Origin: Roseburia sp. | GTDB lineage: Bacteria > Bacillota > Clostridia > Lachnospirales > Lachnospiraceae | Length of the DNA: 64,000 nt | Direction: 5' to 3' | NCBI GenBank assembly: GCA_023667765.1 | Contig: JAMOZS010000001.1 | Span: forward strand, 8,025-72,024 | Shown: piece by piece, positions 53,724 to 62,101 of the stretch | How positions within the stretch are numbered: position 1 is the first letter of the stretch | Layout of the letters: the number at the start of each line of letters is the position of its first letter | Position numbers and translations under genes: made by a program | Notes under the pieces: generated by a model | Told to the model about the DNA's origin: nothing | The model's input: the letters and a program-made list of their open reading frames with translations, nothing else | Databases searched by the model: none

Positions 53724-54902
53724 ATGTTTACAGCTTTTTTGATAAAGTACGCGGAAATAGGAATTAAAGGCAGGAATCGTTATCTGTTTGAGGACGCCCT
53801 GATTCATCAAATCAAATATGCCCTGAAGAAATGTGAGGGGAAGTTTCTGATTCACAAGACCCAGGGACGCATTTATGTGGATGCGGAGACAGATTTTGAT
53901 TATGACGAAGTGGTAGAGCAGCTTAAGCTGGTATTTGGTATTTCGGGTATCTGTCCCGTGATTTATGCGGAGGACGAGGGCTTTGAGCGGCTGTGCGATA
54001 CGGTTATCCGGTATCTGGCAGACAGATATCCCGACAGTAATCAGACCTTTAAGGTGAATGCCAGAAGAGCCCGCAAAAACTATCCCAAGACCTCTATGGA
54101 GATTAATAGGGATATGGGGGAGGCTATTTTGGATGCCTTTCCCGGCATGAGGGTAGATGTGCATCAGCCTGATATTCTGCTGAATATTGAAATACGGGAG
54201 AAGATTTATATCTATTCCGAAACGATTCCCGGGCCCGGCGGTATGCCGGTGGGAACCGGCGGAAAGGCGATGCTCCTTCTGTCCGGCGGCATTGATTCGC
54301 CGGTAGCAGGTTATATGATTGCAAAACGGGGCGTAAAGATAGATGCCGTGTATTTCCATGCGCCGCCTTATACCAGTGAGCGGGCAAAACAGAAGGTAGT
54401 GGATTTGGCCAGAATTGTCTCGAAGTACGCGGGGCCCGTTTACCTCCATGTGATTCATTTTACGGCTATTCAGTTGTATATATATGAAAAATGTCCTCAT
54501 GAGGAGCTGACAATCATTATGCGTCGTTACATGATGCGGATTGCGGAGCAAATTGCCGCCAAGACGGAATGCCTGGGCTTGATTACCGGAGAGAGCATTG
54601 GGCAGGTGGCCTCTCAGACTATGGCGTCTTTGGCTGTAACCAATGAAGTGTGCGAGCTGCCGGTGTATCGTCCGCTGATTGGCTTTGATAAGCAGGAGAT
54701 TGTGGAGATATCCGAAAAAATCGGCGCCTTTGAGACTTCTATACAGCCCTATGAGGATTGCTGTACGATTTTTGTGGCAAAGCATCCCGTGACCAAACCG
54801 AATCTGAAGATTATCAAGCGCCATGAGCATAATCTGGATGAACAAATAGAAGAACTGGTAGAGACAGCAATCAAGACGGATGAGCTGATTATTGTAGAAT
54901 AA
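53724..54902 (+). CDS. thiI: tRNA 4-thiouridine(8) synthase ThiI
   Basis: The 392-residue enzyme makes s4U8 in tRNA and takes part in thiamine thiazole synthesis. An N-terminal ferredoxin-like domain, a THUMP domain (residues 60-165) and a PP-loop with LLSGGIDSPVAGYMIAKRG (near residue 180) are visible. It lacks the C-terminal rhodanese domain of the Escherichia coli form, as expected in Firmicutes. AAAGGAAGG precedes the ATG. Confidence 0.96.
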   Translation: MFTAFLIKYAEIGIKGRNRYLFEDALIHQIKYALKKCEGKFLIHKTQGRIYVDAETDFDYDEVVEQLKLVFGISGICPVIYAEDEGFERLCDTVIRYLADRYPDSNQTFKVNARRARKNYPKTSMEINRDMGEAILDAFPGMRVDVHQPDILLNIEIREKIYIYSETIPGPGGMPVGTGGKAMLLLSGGIDSPVAGYMIAKRGVKIDAVYFHAPPYTSERAKQKVVDLARIVSKYAGPVYLHVIHFTAIQLYIYEKCPHEELTIIMRRYMMRIAEQIAAKTECLGLITGESIGQVASQTMASLAVTNEVCELPVYRPLIGFDKQEIVEISEKIGAFETSIQPYEDCCTIFVAKHPVTKPNLKIIKRHEHNLDEQIEELVETAIKTDELIIVE

Positions 54903-54917
54903 TATTGCGATTCAAAA

Positions 54918-54960
54918 AGACAGCCCCGGGTACTTGTATTCCCGGGGCTGTCTGGATATT
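54918..54960 (+). terminator. Bidirectional terminator between thiI and the HPr-like gene
   Basis: agacagccccggg and cccggggctgtct form a perfect 13-bp stem; aaaaa precedes and ggatattt follows. It serves both convergent genes. Confidence 0.85.
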
Positions 54961-54984
54961 TCCGTTTTGCCGGACAGGACAGGC

Positions 54985-55215
54985 CTAAATCATGTAAGGC
55001 TTTAATGCCTCAAGCACTTCCTCAGCGCCATCCTCAGCATGGATGTTTAAATCGATGGGCTTGGATAAATCCAAACTGAAAATGCCCATAATGGATTTTG
55101 CATCAATAACATATCTGCCGGATACCAAATCAAAATCGTAATCGAATTTTGTAATATCATTTACGAATGACTTTACTTTATCGATAGAATTTAAAGAAAT
55201 CTTTACTGTTTTCAT
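54985..55215 (-). CDS. HPr-like protein lacking the phosphorylatable histidine
   Basis: The 76-residue protein is HPr-like in length, helix pattern and the regulatory serine region AKSIMGIFSLDL (Ser41, corresponding to Ser46 of HPr). The active-site segment G-I-H-A-R-P-A is missing: the region reads SLNSIDKVKSFVND, with no His or Arg at the site. It therefore cannot take part in sugar phosphorelay, but might act like Crh through its serine. AAGGAGG is 8 bases upstream. Confidence 0.8.
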   Translation of the reverse strand: MKTVKISLNSIDKVKSFVNDITKFDYDFDLVSGRYVIDAKSIMGIFSLDLSKPIDLNIHAEDGAEEVLEALKPYMI

Positions 55216-55256
55216 GTTAAGTTACCTCCTTATTGTTTGTCATACCTTCTGACAAC

Positions 55257-55285
55257 ATATTAATGGTAAAGCGGATAAAAGTCAA
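55257..55285 (-). promoter_or_regulatory. Sigma-A promoter of the HPr-like gene
   Basis: On the minus strand TTGACT and TAATAT are separated by 17 bases, 42 bases before the ATG. Confidence 0.7.
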
Positions 55286-55329
55286 GGGAAAATACCATTG
55301 AAAAATGGGGAAAATAGCGAGGGATATCT

Positions 55330-56772
55330 ATGAAAAGTGTAGCATTTCACAATTTGGGGTGCAAGGTAAATTCCTATGAGTTGGATGTAATGCAACAAAG
55401 ATTGTTGGAAAGGGGCTACGAAATTGTACCATTTTCTCAAAAAGCGGATATTTATATTATTAATACCTGTACCGTAACCAATATGGCTGACCGGAAGAGT
55501 CGTCAGATGCTTCACAGAGCGAAGCAGAAAAATCCCCGGGCTGTGGTGGTGGCGGTGGGATGTTATGTGCAGACGGACCTGGCGGGGGCTGTGGAGGACG
55601 GTAGTATAGACCTCTGCATCGGGAATAACCGCAAAAAGGATTTGGTGCAGATACTGGAGGAATATCTGCGGCTTTCGGCGGCCGAGTCCCAGGGGGAGGA
55701 GCAGGGAGAACCGGCCGGACAGGGAGCCGCCGGACGAAAGACCTTATACGGGAAAACGGTGATAGATATAGACAATACCTATGAGTACGAAGAAATGTCT
55801 CTGAAAAAGACGGCGGACCATACCAGAGCCTATATTAAGATACAGGACGGCTGTAATCAATTCTGCAGCTACTGCGCGATTCCTCTGGCCAGAGGCCGGG
55901 TGCGCAGTCGTCGGGCGGAGGACATCATTGCAGAGATACAGGATATGACGGCTGCCGGTTATCGGGAGGTAGTGCTTACCGGGATTCATATCAGTTCCTA
56001 TGGGATTGATTTCGAGGAAGCCTCCTGGGGGGAGGGGAGAAGTGTGAGAGCCCTGCAAACCTCTGAGAGACTGGATTACTCCGGCCGCAGTAAGCTGTTG
56101 GAGCTGGTGGAGCGCATCCATGAGATACCGGGGCTTGAGAGGATTCGCCTGGGTTCCCTGGAGCCCAGAATTGTTACCCCAGAGGCAGTCGGACGCCTGG
56201 CGGCGCTGCCGAAGCTGTGTCCTCACTTTCATCTGTCCCTGCAGAGCGGCTGTGATACCGTCCTGCAGCGTATGAACAGACATTATACCACCGGGCAGTA
56301 CGGGGAGAGCCTGCAGGCTCTGCGGGCGGCTTTTGCCTGTCCGGCCATTACTACGGATGTGATTGTGGGCTTTCCCGGAGAGACCCAGGAGGAATTCGAG
56401 ACTACCAGAGCCTTTTTGGAGCAGGCAGGCTTTTATGAAATGCATATTTTCAAGTATTCCCAAAGAGCAGGAACCCATGCGGCTAAGATGCCCGGACAGG
56501 TGCCGGAACAGATAAAGACGGTAAGAAGCAATGAGCTTTTGAAGCTGGAGAGAACGCAGTCCGAGGCCTTTAGAAGAAAACTTCTGGGGCGGGAGACGGA
56601 GGTTTTGTGGGAGGAGGATAAGGTGCTTTCGGGAAGCCGTTACCATATCGGGCATACCAGAGAATATGTAAAGGCGGCGCTTCCCGGAGAACTGCCGGTA
56701 AAGCAGGGAGAAATCAGCCGGGTGAAGCTAAAGGAATTTTTGACGGAGGAGATATTGTTAGCGGAGAAATGA
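55330..56772 (+). CDS. mtaB: tRNA t6A37 methylthiotransferase MtaB
   Basis: The 480-residue radical-SAM enzyme converts t6A to ms2t6A at position 37 of tRNA. It has an N-terminal cluster site (NLGCKVNSYE, NTCTVTNMAD, VGCYVQ) and the radical-SAM triad CNQFCSYC followed by PLARGRVRSR. A TRAM domain ends the protein. An insertion of about 35 residues before the radical-SAM site is Gln/Gly/Glu-rich and variable. It overlaps the next gene by 4 bases. Confidence 0.94.
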   Translation: MKSVAFHNLGCKVNSYELDVMQQRLLERGYEIVPFSQKADIYIINTCTVTNMADRKSRQMLHRAKQKNPRAVVVAVGCYVQTDLAGAVEDGSIDLCIGNNRKKDLVQILEEYLRLSAAESQGEEQGEPAGQGAAGRKTLYGKTVIDIDNTYEYEEMSLKKTADHTRAYIKIQDGCNQFCSYCAIPLARGRVRSRRAEDIIAEIQDMTAAGYREVVLTGIHISSYGIDFEEASWGEGRSVRALQTSERLDYSGRSKLLELVERIHEIPGLERIRLGSLEPRIVTPEAVGRLAALPKLCPHFHLSLQSGCDTVLQRMNRHYTTGQYGESLQALRAAFACPAITTDVIVGFPGETQEEFETTRAFLEQAGFYEMHIFKYSQRAGTHAAKMPGQVPEQIKTVRSNELLKLERTQSEAFRRKLLGRETEVLWEEDKVLSGSRYHIGHTREYVKAALPGELPVKQGEISRVKLKEFLTEEILLAEK

Positions 56773-57551
56773 AGTTGATTTTTTTTGATATAGACGGGAC
56801 ATTAATTTCAAAGCAGGAGGACGGCATACCGGACAGTGCAGTCCGGGCCATAAGACAGGCCCAGAAAAACGGTCATGTCTGCCTTGTGAACACCGGCAGA
56901 AGCTATAAGCTGGTAGGAGGATGGCTTCCGAAGCTTCTGGAGTTTGACGGTTATCTGTGCGGCTGCGGCACACATATTATTTACCGTGGCAGGACGCTGA
57001 TTCATAAGACCTTTCCCGGGGAGCTTTCCCGGCATATGATAGAGAGGCTGGAAAGATATGGGATTGATGCGGTGCTGGAGGGAAGCGAGAACAATTACCA
57101 TAATCGGCTGGAGCGGATGCACACCAAGGTCTTTCATGACTATATGCTGCGCTTTGCGGGGGAGGGCTATGGGAGCTATGAGGAGGCCCCGGGGCATTTT
57201 GATAAATTTTATTGTTATGCGCCGGAATCCGGCCAGATACAGGGCTTTCGGCGGGAGTACGGGGAATGGCTGGATTTTATAGACAGGGAAAAGGGTTTTT
57301 ATGAGGTGGTGCCCAGAGGGTTTTCCAAGGCCGGCGGCATGCGTCGTGTGGCGGAGCATCTGGGAGTTTCCATGGAGGATACGGCTGCTATCGGAGACAG
57401 TAATAATGACTTGTCTATGCTGAAATGTGCCCATGCGGCGATTGCCATGGGAAACGGGAGCCGGGCGGTAAAGGAAATTGCGGATTATGTCACCGGGGAG
57501 GTGGAAGGAGACGGTATCCGAGACGCATTGGACTGGTTGGGAGTGCTGTAA
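56769..57551 (+). CDS. Cof-type HAD-IIB hydrolase
   Basis: The 260-residue phosphatase has motif I FFDIDGTLISK, motif II NTGRS, and motif IV AIGDSNNDLSMLKCAH with a IIB cap of about 100 residues. The substrate is likely a sugar phosphate but unknown. The ATGA overlap with mtaB implies coupled translation. It is only distantly similar to the HAD protein at 17190. Confidence 0.9.
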   Translation: MKLIFFDIDGTLISKQEDGIPDSAVRAIRQAQKNGHVCLVNTGRSYKLVGGWLPKLLEFDGYLCGCGTHIIYRGRTLIHKTFPGELSRHMIERLERYGIDAVLEGSENNYHNRLERMHTKVFHDYMLRFAGEGYGSYEEAPGHFDKFYCYAPESGQIQGFRREYGEWLDFIDREKGFYEVVPRGFSKAGGMRRVAEHLGVSMEDTAAIGDSNNDLSMLKCAHAAIAMGNGSRAVKEIADYVTGEVEGDGIRDALDWLGVL

Positions 57552-57705
57552 AGGACCGGCCTGTTACGGGAAATAGATTGCTGAAATAGATTCAAATGAA
57601 GATTAGCATTGAATTTTTGCGGCAAATGAGGTAAGATTAGAGTTAGCAAATTGTAACTACATTGAAATCTAAGGGGCAGGGACAGTCAGGAGAAGAGAGG
57701 GAACT

Positions 57706-57969
57706 ATGCAGGATTTAGGAAATACACAATATTTTAAGGTAGAAGCTGAGCCCGAAACCGGCGTAAAGGTGGTGCTTTATACCGTATATCAGGCATTGAC
57801 GGAAAAAGGTTACAATCCGGTGAATCAAATCGTTGGTTATATTATGAGCGGAGACCCTACTTATATTACCAGTCATAAGAATGCCAGGAGCATGATTATG
57901 AAGGTAGAGAGGGATGAGCTGGTGGAGGAGCTTTTGACAGAGTACATCAGGAAGAGCAACTGGCAGTAG
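57706..57969 (+). CDS. ireB: IreB family regulatory phosphoprotein (DUF965)
   Basis: The 87-residue protein matches DUF965: [10 protein letters not shown] near the N terminus and the signature [20 protein letters not shown]. In enterococci IreB is a substrate of the PASTA kinase IreK and affects cephalosporin resistance and wall homeostasis. It heads the conserved ireB-ruvX-DUF1292 cluster (yrzL-yrrK-yrzB in Bacillus). alaS, often upstream, is not here. Confidence 0.93.
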   Translation: MQDLGNTQYFKVEAEPETGVKVVLYTVYQALTEKGYNPVNQIVGYIMSGDPTYITSHKNARSMIMKVERDELVEELLTEYIRKSNWQ

Positions 57970-57979
57970 GAGGGTACCT

Positions 57980-58435
57980 GTGAGAATAATGGGGTTGGAT
58001 TTTGGCTCTAAGACAGTGGGCGTGGCAGTCAGTGACAGTCTGCTTATTACCGCTCAGGGTCTGGAGATTATCCGCCGTAAGGAGGAGAATAAGCTTCGTC
58101 AGACACTGGCCAGAATTGAGGCTCTGATTGTGGAGTATGAGGTGGAAGAGATTGTGCTGGGGCTTCCCCTGCATATGAATGCCACGGAGGGGCTGCGGGC
58201 AGAGCTCACTATGGAATTTAAGGAAAAGCTGGAGCGGCGTACCGGGCTGCCCGTTACCTTATGGGACGAGCGGTTGACCACGGTGGCGGCGGACAGAGCC
58301 ATGATGGAGGCCGGGATACGGAGAGAGAATCGCGGGGAATATGTTGACAAAATAGCGGCAACACTGATACTGCAAGGCTATTTAGATTGCAGGAGCATGC
58401 AGGAAAGGGAAGCGGAAAAGAGCGAAGATGAGTAA
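57980..58435 (+). CDS. ruvX: Putative Holliday junction resolvase RuvX (YqgF)
   Basis: The 151-residue RNase H-fold nuclease has [23 protein letters not shown] and [15 protein letters not shown] motifs with the catalytic acids. Family members act on 16S rRNA ends or branched DNA. Translation starts at a GTG with GGAGGG 6 bases upstream; an ATG follows three codons later. It overlaps the DUF1292 gene by 8 bases. Confidence 0.93.
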   Translation: MRIMGLDFGSKTVGVAVSDSLLITAQGLEIIRRKEENKLRQTLARIEALIVEYEVEEIVLGLPLHMNATEGLRAELTMEFKEKLERRTGLPVTLWDERLTTVAADRAMMEAGIRRENRGEYVDKIAATLILQGYLDCRSMQEREAEKSEDE

Positions 58436-58691
58436 GCTGGAAAAGATAACCTTTAATCCCGAGGGGGAGGATCCCGTAGAATTTTTTGTGTTGGAGCAGA
58501 CCAGAATCGGCGGCTATAACTATATCCTGGTAACCGATTTTGAGGAGGGTGACGGCGAGGCTCTGATTCTGAAGGATTTATCAAAGGACGGGGAGGAAGA
58601 GAGCGTCTATACGATTGTCTCGGACGATGAGGAACTGGCGGCAGTATCAAACGTATTTGAAAATATGCTGGAGGATGTAACATTTGTTTAA
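58428..58691 (+). CDS. DUF1292 family protein
   Basis: The 87-residue acidic protein has the DUF1292 pattern: [28 protein letters not shown], and [22 protein letters not shown]. The function is unknown, but it accompanies ireB and ruvX throughout Firmicutes (yrzB in Bacillus). Confidence 0.92.
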   Translation: MSKLEKITFNPEGEDPVEFFVLEQTRIGGYNYILVTDFEEGDGEALILKDLSKDGEEESVYTIVSDDEELAAVSNVFENMLEDVTFV

Positions 58692-58693
58692 GA

Positions 58694-58724
58694 CTCGCTG
58701 TTTGCAGCGAGATTGTTGGTTTGG
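58694..58724 (+). terminator. Short hairpin after the DUF1292 gene
   Basis: ctcgctg, tttg, cagcgag forms a perfect 7-bp stem, then attgttggttt. A weak terminator or partial attenuator before the RNase J gene. Confidence 0.5.
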
Positions 58725-58850
58725 CGTAACAGAAAATCATTCCGGAATCGTCGAGAAGTGCCGGGAGGGACTGTGGAGCGGAACAATCCCGAGGGGCTTC
58801 TTTCGTATGGCTTGTTTTTTGTTAAGAGTAGATATGGAGGAAATTTTAGA

Positions 58851-60527
58851 TTGAGAACGAAAAAAGAGAATATTAGTGGTTCCAAGCTGAAGATTATCCC
58901 TTTAGGGGGTTTGGAACAAATCGGCATGAACATTACTGCCTTCGAATATGAAGACAGTATTATTGTAGTGGACTGTGGTCTGTCCTTTCCGGCGGACGAT
59001 ATGCTGGGGATTGACCTGGTAATCCCGGATGTAACTTATTTGAAGGATAATATCGACAAGGTAAAAGGCTTTATGATTACCCATGGACATGAGGATCATA
59101 TCGGAGCCCTTCCCTATGTGCTCAGAGAGGTAAATGTCCCGGTTTATGCTACCCGGCTTACCATGGGCATTATAGAAAATAAGCTGAAAGAGCATGAGAT
59201 GATGAAGAGCACCAAGCGCAGGGTGGTGAGATTCGGGCAATCCATTACTCTGGGGAGCTTTCGGATTGAGTACATTAAGACCAATCACAGCATAGTGGAC
59301 GCTGCTGCTCTTGCCATCTATTCCCCTGCGGGAACCGTGGTACACACGGGAGATTTTAAGGTGGATTATACGCCTGTTTACGGAGACGCCATTGATTTGC
59401 AGCGTTTTGCGGAGATTGGCAAGAAGGGCGTGTTGGCGCTGATGTGTGACTCCACCAATGCGGAGCGTCCCGGTTTCACCCCCTCGGAAAAGACGGTGGG
59501 TCGTACCTTTGACACATTGTTCGAGGAACATAAAAACACCAGAATCTTTGTGGCTACCTTCGCGTCTAATGTGGACCGCGTGCAGCAGATTATCAATACG
59601 GCTTATAAATTCGGCCGCAAGGTGGCGGTAGAGGGCCGCAGTATGGTCAGTATTCTTGAGACGGCTATCGCATTGGACTGCATCAGCATTCCCGAAAATA
59701 CACTGGTGGATTTGGAGCAGATGAAGAATTATCCCAATGAGCAGCAGGTGATTATTACCACCGGCAGTCAGGGGGAGAGCATGGCAGCGCTCAGCCGCAT
59801 GGCCAATAATATGCACAGAAAGATTACCATAGGCCCGGGGGATACGGTTATTTTCTCTTCCAGTCCCATTCCCGGGAATGAGAAATCCATTACCAAGATT
59901 ATCAATGAGTTGCTGCGCAAGGGTGCGGATGTCATCTTCCAGGACGCTCATGTGTCGGGACATGCCTGCCAGGAGGAAATTAAGCTGATTTATACATTGG
60001 TGCAGCCCAAATATGCAATCCCTGTGCATGGAGAGTATAAGCATTTAAAGGCGCAGGCTAAGATTGCACAGAATCTGGGCATAGATAAGGAACATATCTT
60101 TATCCTCTCCTCGGGAGACGTGTTGGAATTAAATGGAAATCAGGCAGGAATCACCGGCAAGGTGCCTACCGGAGGGATTCTGGTGGACGGTCTTGGCGTG
60201 GGCGATGTGGGAAATGTAGTGCTCAGGGACCGTCAGCATCTGGCGGAGGACGGTATTATGATAGTGGTTATGAGCCTTGAAAAGGTCAGCGGCCAGCTGG
60301 TGGCAGGGCCGGATATTGTGTCAAGAGGCTTTGTATATGTGCGCGAGTCCGACGAGTTGATTGACGAGGCGCGTCAGATAGTGGACGAGGCTCTGCAGAA
60401 CTGTCTGGACAAGGGCATAACGGACTGGGGGAAACTCAAATCCACTACCAAGGATGTGCTGAGCGAATATGTATGGAAAAAGACGAAGCGGCGTCCTATG
60501 ATTCTGCCGATTATTATGGAAGTATAG
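58851..60527 (+). CDS. rnj: Ribonuclease J
   Basis: The 558-residue metallo-beta-lactamase/beta-CASP nuclease has 5'-3' exo- and endonuclease activity on RNA. The metal motif MITHGHEDHIGALPYVL is near residues 76-92, followed by SIVDAAALAIY, HTGDFKVDYTPV, the beta-CASP motif STNAERPGFTPSE and the late HVSGHACQEE and PVHGEYKHL. I chose a TTG start (then RTKKENISG) after TGGAGG; the longer ATG frame adds 46 unlikely residues. The length matches the family. It may be co-transcribed with the upstream cluster. Confidence 0.93.
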   Translation: MRTKKENISGSKLKIIPLGGLEQIGMNITAFEYEDSIIVVDCGLSFPADDMLGIDLVIPDVTYLKDNIDKVKGFMITHGHEDHIGALPYVLREVNVPVYATRLTMGIIENKLKEHEMMKSTKRRVVRFGQSITLGSFRIEYIKTNHSIVDAAALAIYSPAGTVVHTGDFKVDYTPVYGDAIDLQRFAEIGKKGVLALMCDSTNAERPGFTPSEKTVGRTFDTLFEEHKNTRIFVATFASNVDRVQQIINTAYKFGRKVAVEGRSMVSILETAIALDCISIPENTLVDLEQMKNYPNEQQVIITTGSQGESMAALSRMANNMHRKITIGPGDTVIFSSSPIPGNEKSITKIINELLRKGADVIFQDAHVSGHACQEEIKLIYTLVQPKYAIPVHGEYKHLKAQAKIAQNLGIDKEHIFILSSGDVLELNGNQAGITGKVPTGGILVDGLGVGDVGNVVLRDRQHLAEDGIMIVVMSLEKVSGQLVAGPDIVSRGFVYVRESDELIDEARQIVDEALQNCLDKGITDWGKLKSTTKDVLSEYVWKKTKRRPMILPIIMEV

Positions 60528-60560
60528 ATTGAAAAATAAGATAGAATGCGGTAATTCCGA

Positions 60561-60597
60561 AGCCGCCTAAGAATGACAGGGAGCGGCTCTTTATTTC
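60561..60597 (+). terminator. Terminator after RNase J
   Basis: agccgc and gcggct, extended by ct/gg mispairs, with ctttattt after the stem. Confidence 0.55.
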
Positions 60598-60687
60598 CGG
60601 GGGCAGCCCGCCGGATGGACATGTCTGTATGTGTATTTGGCGAGCGCTGCGGGGTTAGGGACTTCAAATAGGGAGAAAAGTTACAGT

Positions 60688-61008
60688 ATGGATAATGTTG
60701 ACAGCGCAGTAAAGCGGCTGATAGAGGCTGTCATGGAAACAGATATATATAAGGAGTATTGCAGGCAGCTGGAGAGGGTAAAGCAGGAGCCCGGTCTGAA
60801 AGAACAGATTGATGAGTTTCGGAGCCGTAATTATATACTGCAGACCAGGCAGGAATATGATTTGAACAGGATAGAGGCCTTTGAAAGGGAATACGAGGAT
60901 TTTCGGGAAAATCCGCTGGTTTCGGATTTCCTGGCGGCAGAGCTTGCTTTTTGCAGGATGATGCAGGAAATGTATCTTCGTATTACGGAAGAAATCCATT
61001 TTGAGTAA
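60688..61008 (+). CDS. YlbF-family regulator (DUF964)
   Basis: The 106-residue helical protein has the YlbF/YmcA pattern: VKRLIEAVMETDIYKEY, LKEQIDEFRSRNYILQ and NPLVSDFLAAELAFCRMMQ. In Bacillus, YlbF and YmcA bind RicT to tune RNase Y; ricT is at 21290 in this window. The start is the ATG after GGGAGAAAAGTTACAG (long spacing). The neighbour is RNase J, which fits an RNA-turnover theme. Confidence 0.88.
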   Translation: MDNVDSAVKRLIEAVMETDIYKEYCRQLERVKQEPGLKEQIDEFRSRNYILQTRQEYDLNRIEAFEREYEDFRENPLVSDFLAAELAFCRMMQEMYLRITEEIHFE

Positions 61009-61040
61009 AGGTTTATTGCAGTAGAAAAGGAAGTGAGTAC

Positions 61041-61433
61041 ATGAAATCCGAAAGTATTGTTGGAGCAGTATGCGGTATGATATTCAGAGCGGTCTTTGCC
61101 ATTGCGGCGGTCTATCTCATTTATCGGGGCACGAGCATATGTTACGATTATGGGTATCGCATTTTTGCGGAGCCTGCGGTGAGCAGCGGTGAGGGAAGAG
61201 CCATAACGGTGACCACCACAGAGGATATGAGCCCCTTTGAGATGGGTGAGCTGATGGAGAAGAAAGGCCTGGTGAGAGACGGCAGATTATTTGGCCTGCA
61301 ATATTATTGCTCGGAGTACCGCAAGGATATAAAGCCCGGCACCTTCGAGTTGACCACCGCCATGACGGCAGAGCAGATGTTTGAGGTGATGGCGGCGGGG
61401 ACGGAAACTGCCTCGGAGGAAGAGGACACATGA
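61041..61433 (+). CDS. MltG-like short membrane protein, catalytic domain missing
   Basis: The 130-residue protein has one N-terminal membrane segment (residues 10-28). It then has a LysM-like YceG N-terminal region: ITVTTTEDMSPFEMGELMEK, LVRDGRLFGLQYYC, IKPGTFELTTAMTAEQMFEVM. The rest of MltG (about 200 residues with the catalytic Glu) is absent, and the frame ends naturally, so it is a short form rather than a frameshift. It occupies the place of yrrL in Bacillus. It overlaps the next gene by 4 bases. Confidence 0.85.
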   Translation: MKSESIVGAVCGMIFRAVFAIAAVYLIYRGTSICYDYGYRIFAEPAVSSGEGRAITVTTTEDMSPFEMGELMEKKGLVRDGRLFGLQYYCSEYRKDIKPGTFELTTAMTAEQMFEVMAAGTETASEEEDT

Positions 61434-62080
61434 TAACAGAGGAAAGAATGTCTGTCTTTATTGATTCGCTGGATAAAGGCAACACTCCTTTTTTGGATGA
61501 AATAGAGAAATATGCCAGGGAAACACAGGTGCCTGTCATCCGCAGCTCCATGCAGAGTCTGTTAAAGTTTCTTATGGCCTATGCGAAGCCGAAGAACATC
61601 CTGGAGGTCGGGACTGCTATCGGCTTTTCTGCTTTGTTGATGAGCGAATATGGGCCGAAGGACTGTCATATTACCACCATAGAGAAATATGAGAAGCGCA
61701 TTCCTGTTGCCCGGGAAAATTTCGGCCGCGCCGGCAGAGAGCAGCAAATTACTCTGTTAGAGGGAGATGCCTCTGAAATCCTCAGGGATTTGGCGGATAG
61801 AGGGAATCGCTATGATTTTATTTTCATGGATGCAGCAAAGGGACAGTATATCCATTTCCTGCCGGATATTCTGAGACTTATGGAGGCAGGCGGTCTTCTG
61901 ATATCGGATAATGTGCTCCAGGATGGGGACGTGTTGGAATCCCGTTTTGCGGTAACCAGGAGGAATCGTACCATACATGCCCGTATGAGGGAGTATTTAT
62001 ATGAATTGAAGCATCACCCTCAGCTGGAGACGGTTATTCTGCCGATGGGAGACGGTATCACTCTGAGTACAAGAGTGTAA
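61430..62080 (+). CDS. trmR: TrmR/YrrM-type O-methyltransferase
   Basis: The 216-residue SAM-dependent methyltransferase has motif I LEVGTAIGFSALLMSEYG, motif II ITTIEKYEKRIPVA and the metal-binding DFIFMDAAKGQYIHFL. In Bacillus TrmR methylates 5-hydroxyuridine at the wobble base of tRNA; the adjacent U32 peptidase gene supports this. The ATGA overlap with the upstream gene implies coupling. Confidence 0.9.
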   Translation: MITEERMSVFIDSLDKGNTPFLDEIEKYARETQVPVIRSSMQSLLKFLMAYAKPKNILEVGTAIGFSALLMSEYGPKDCHITTIEKYEKRIPVARENFGRAGREQQITLLEGDASEILRDLADRGNRYDFIFMDAAKGQYIHFLPDILRLMEAGGLLISDNVLQDGDVLESRFAVTRRNRTIHARMREYLYELKHHPQLETVILPMGDGITLSTRV

Positions 62081-62101
62081 GGAAAAGAAACGGAGACAAA
62101 A

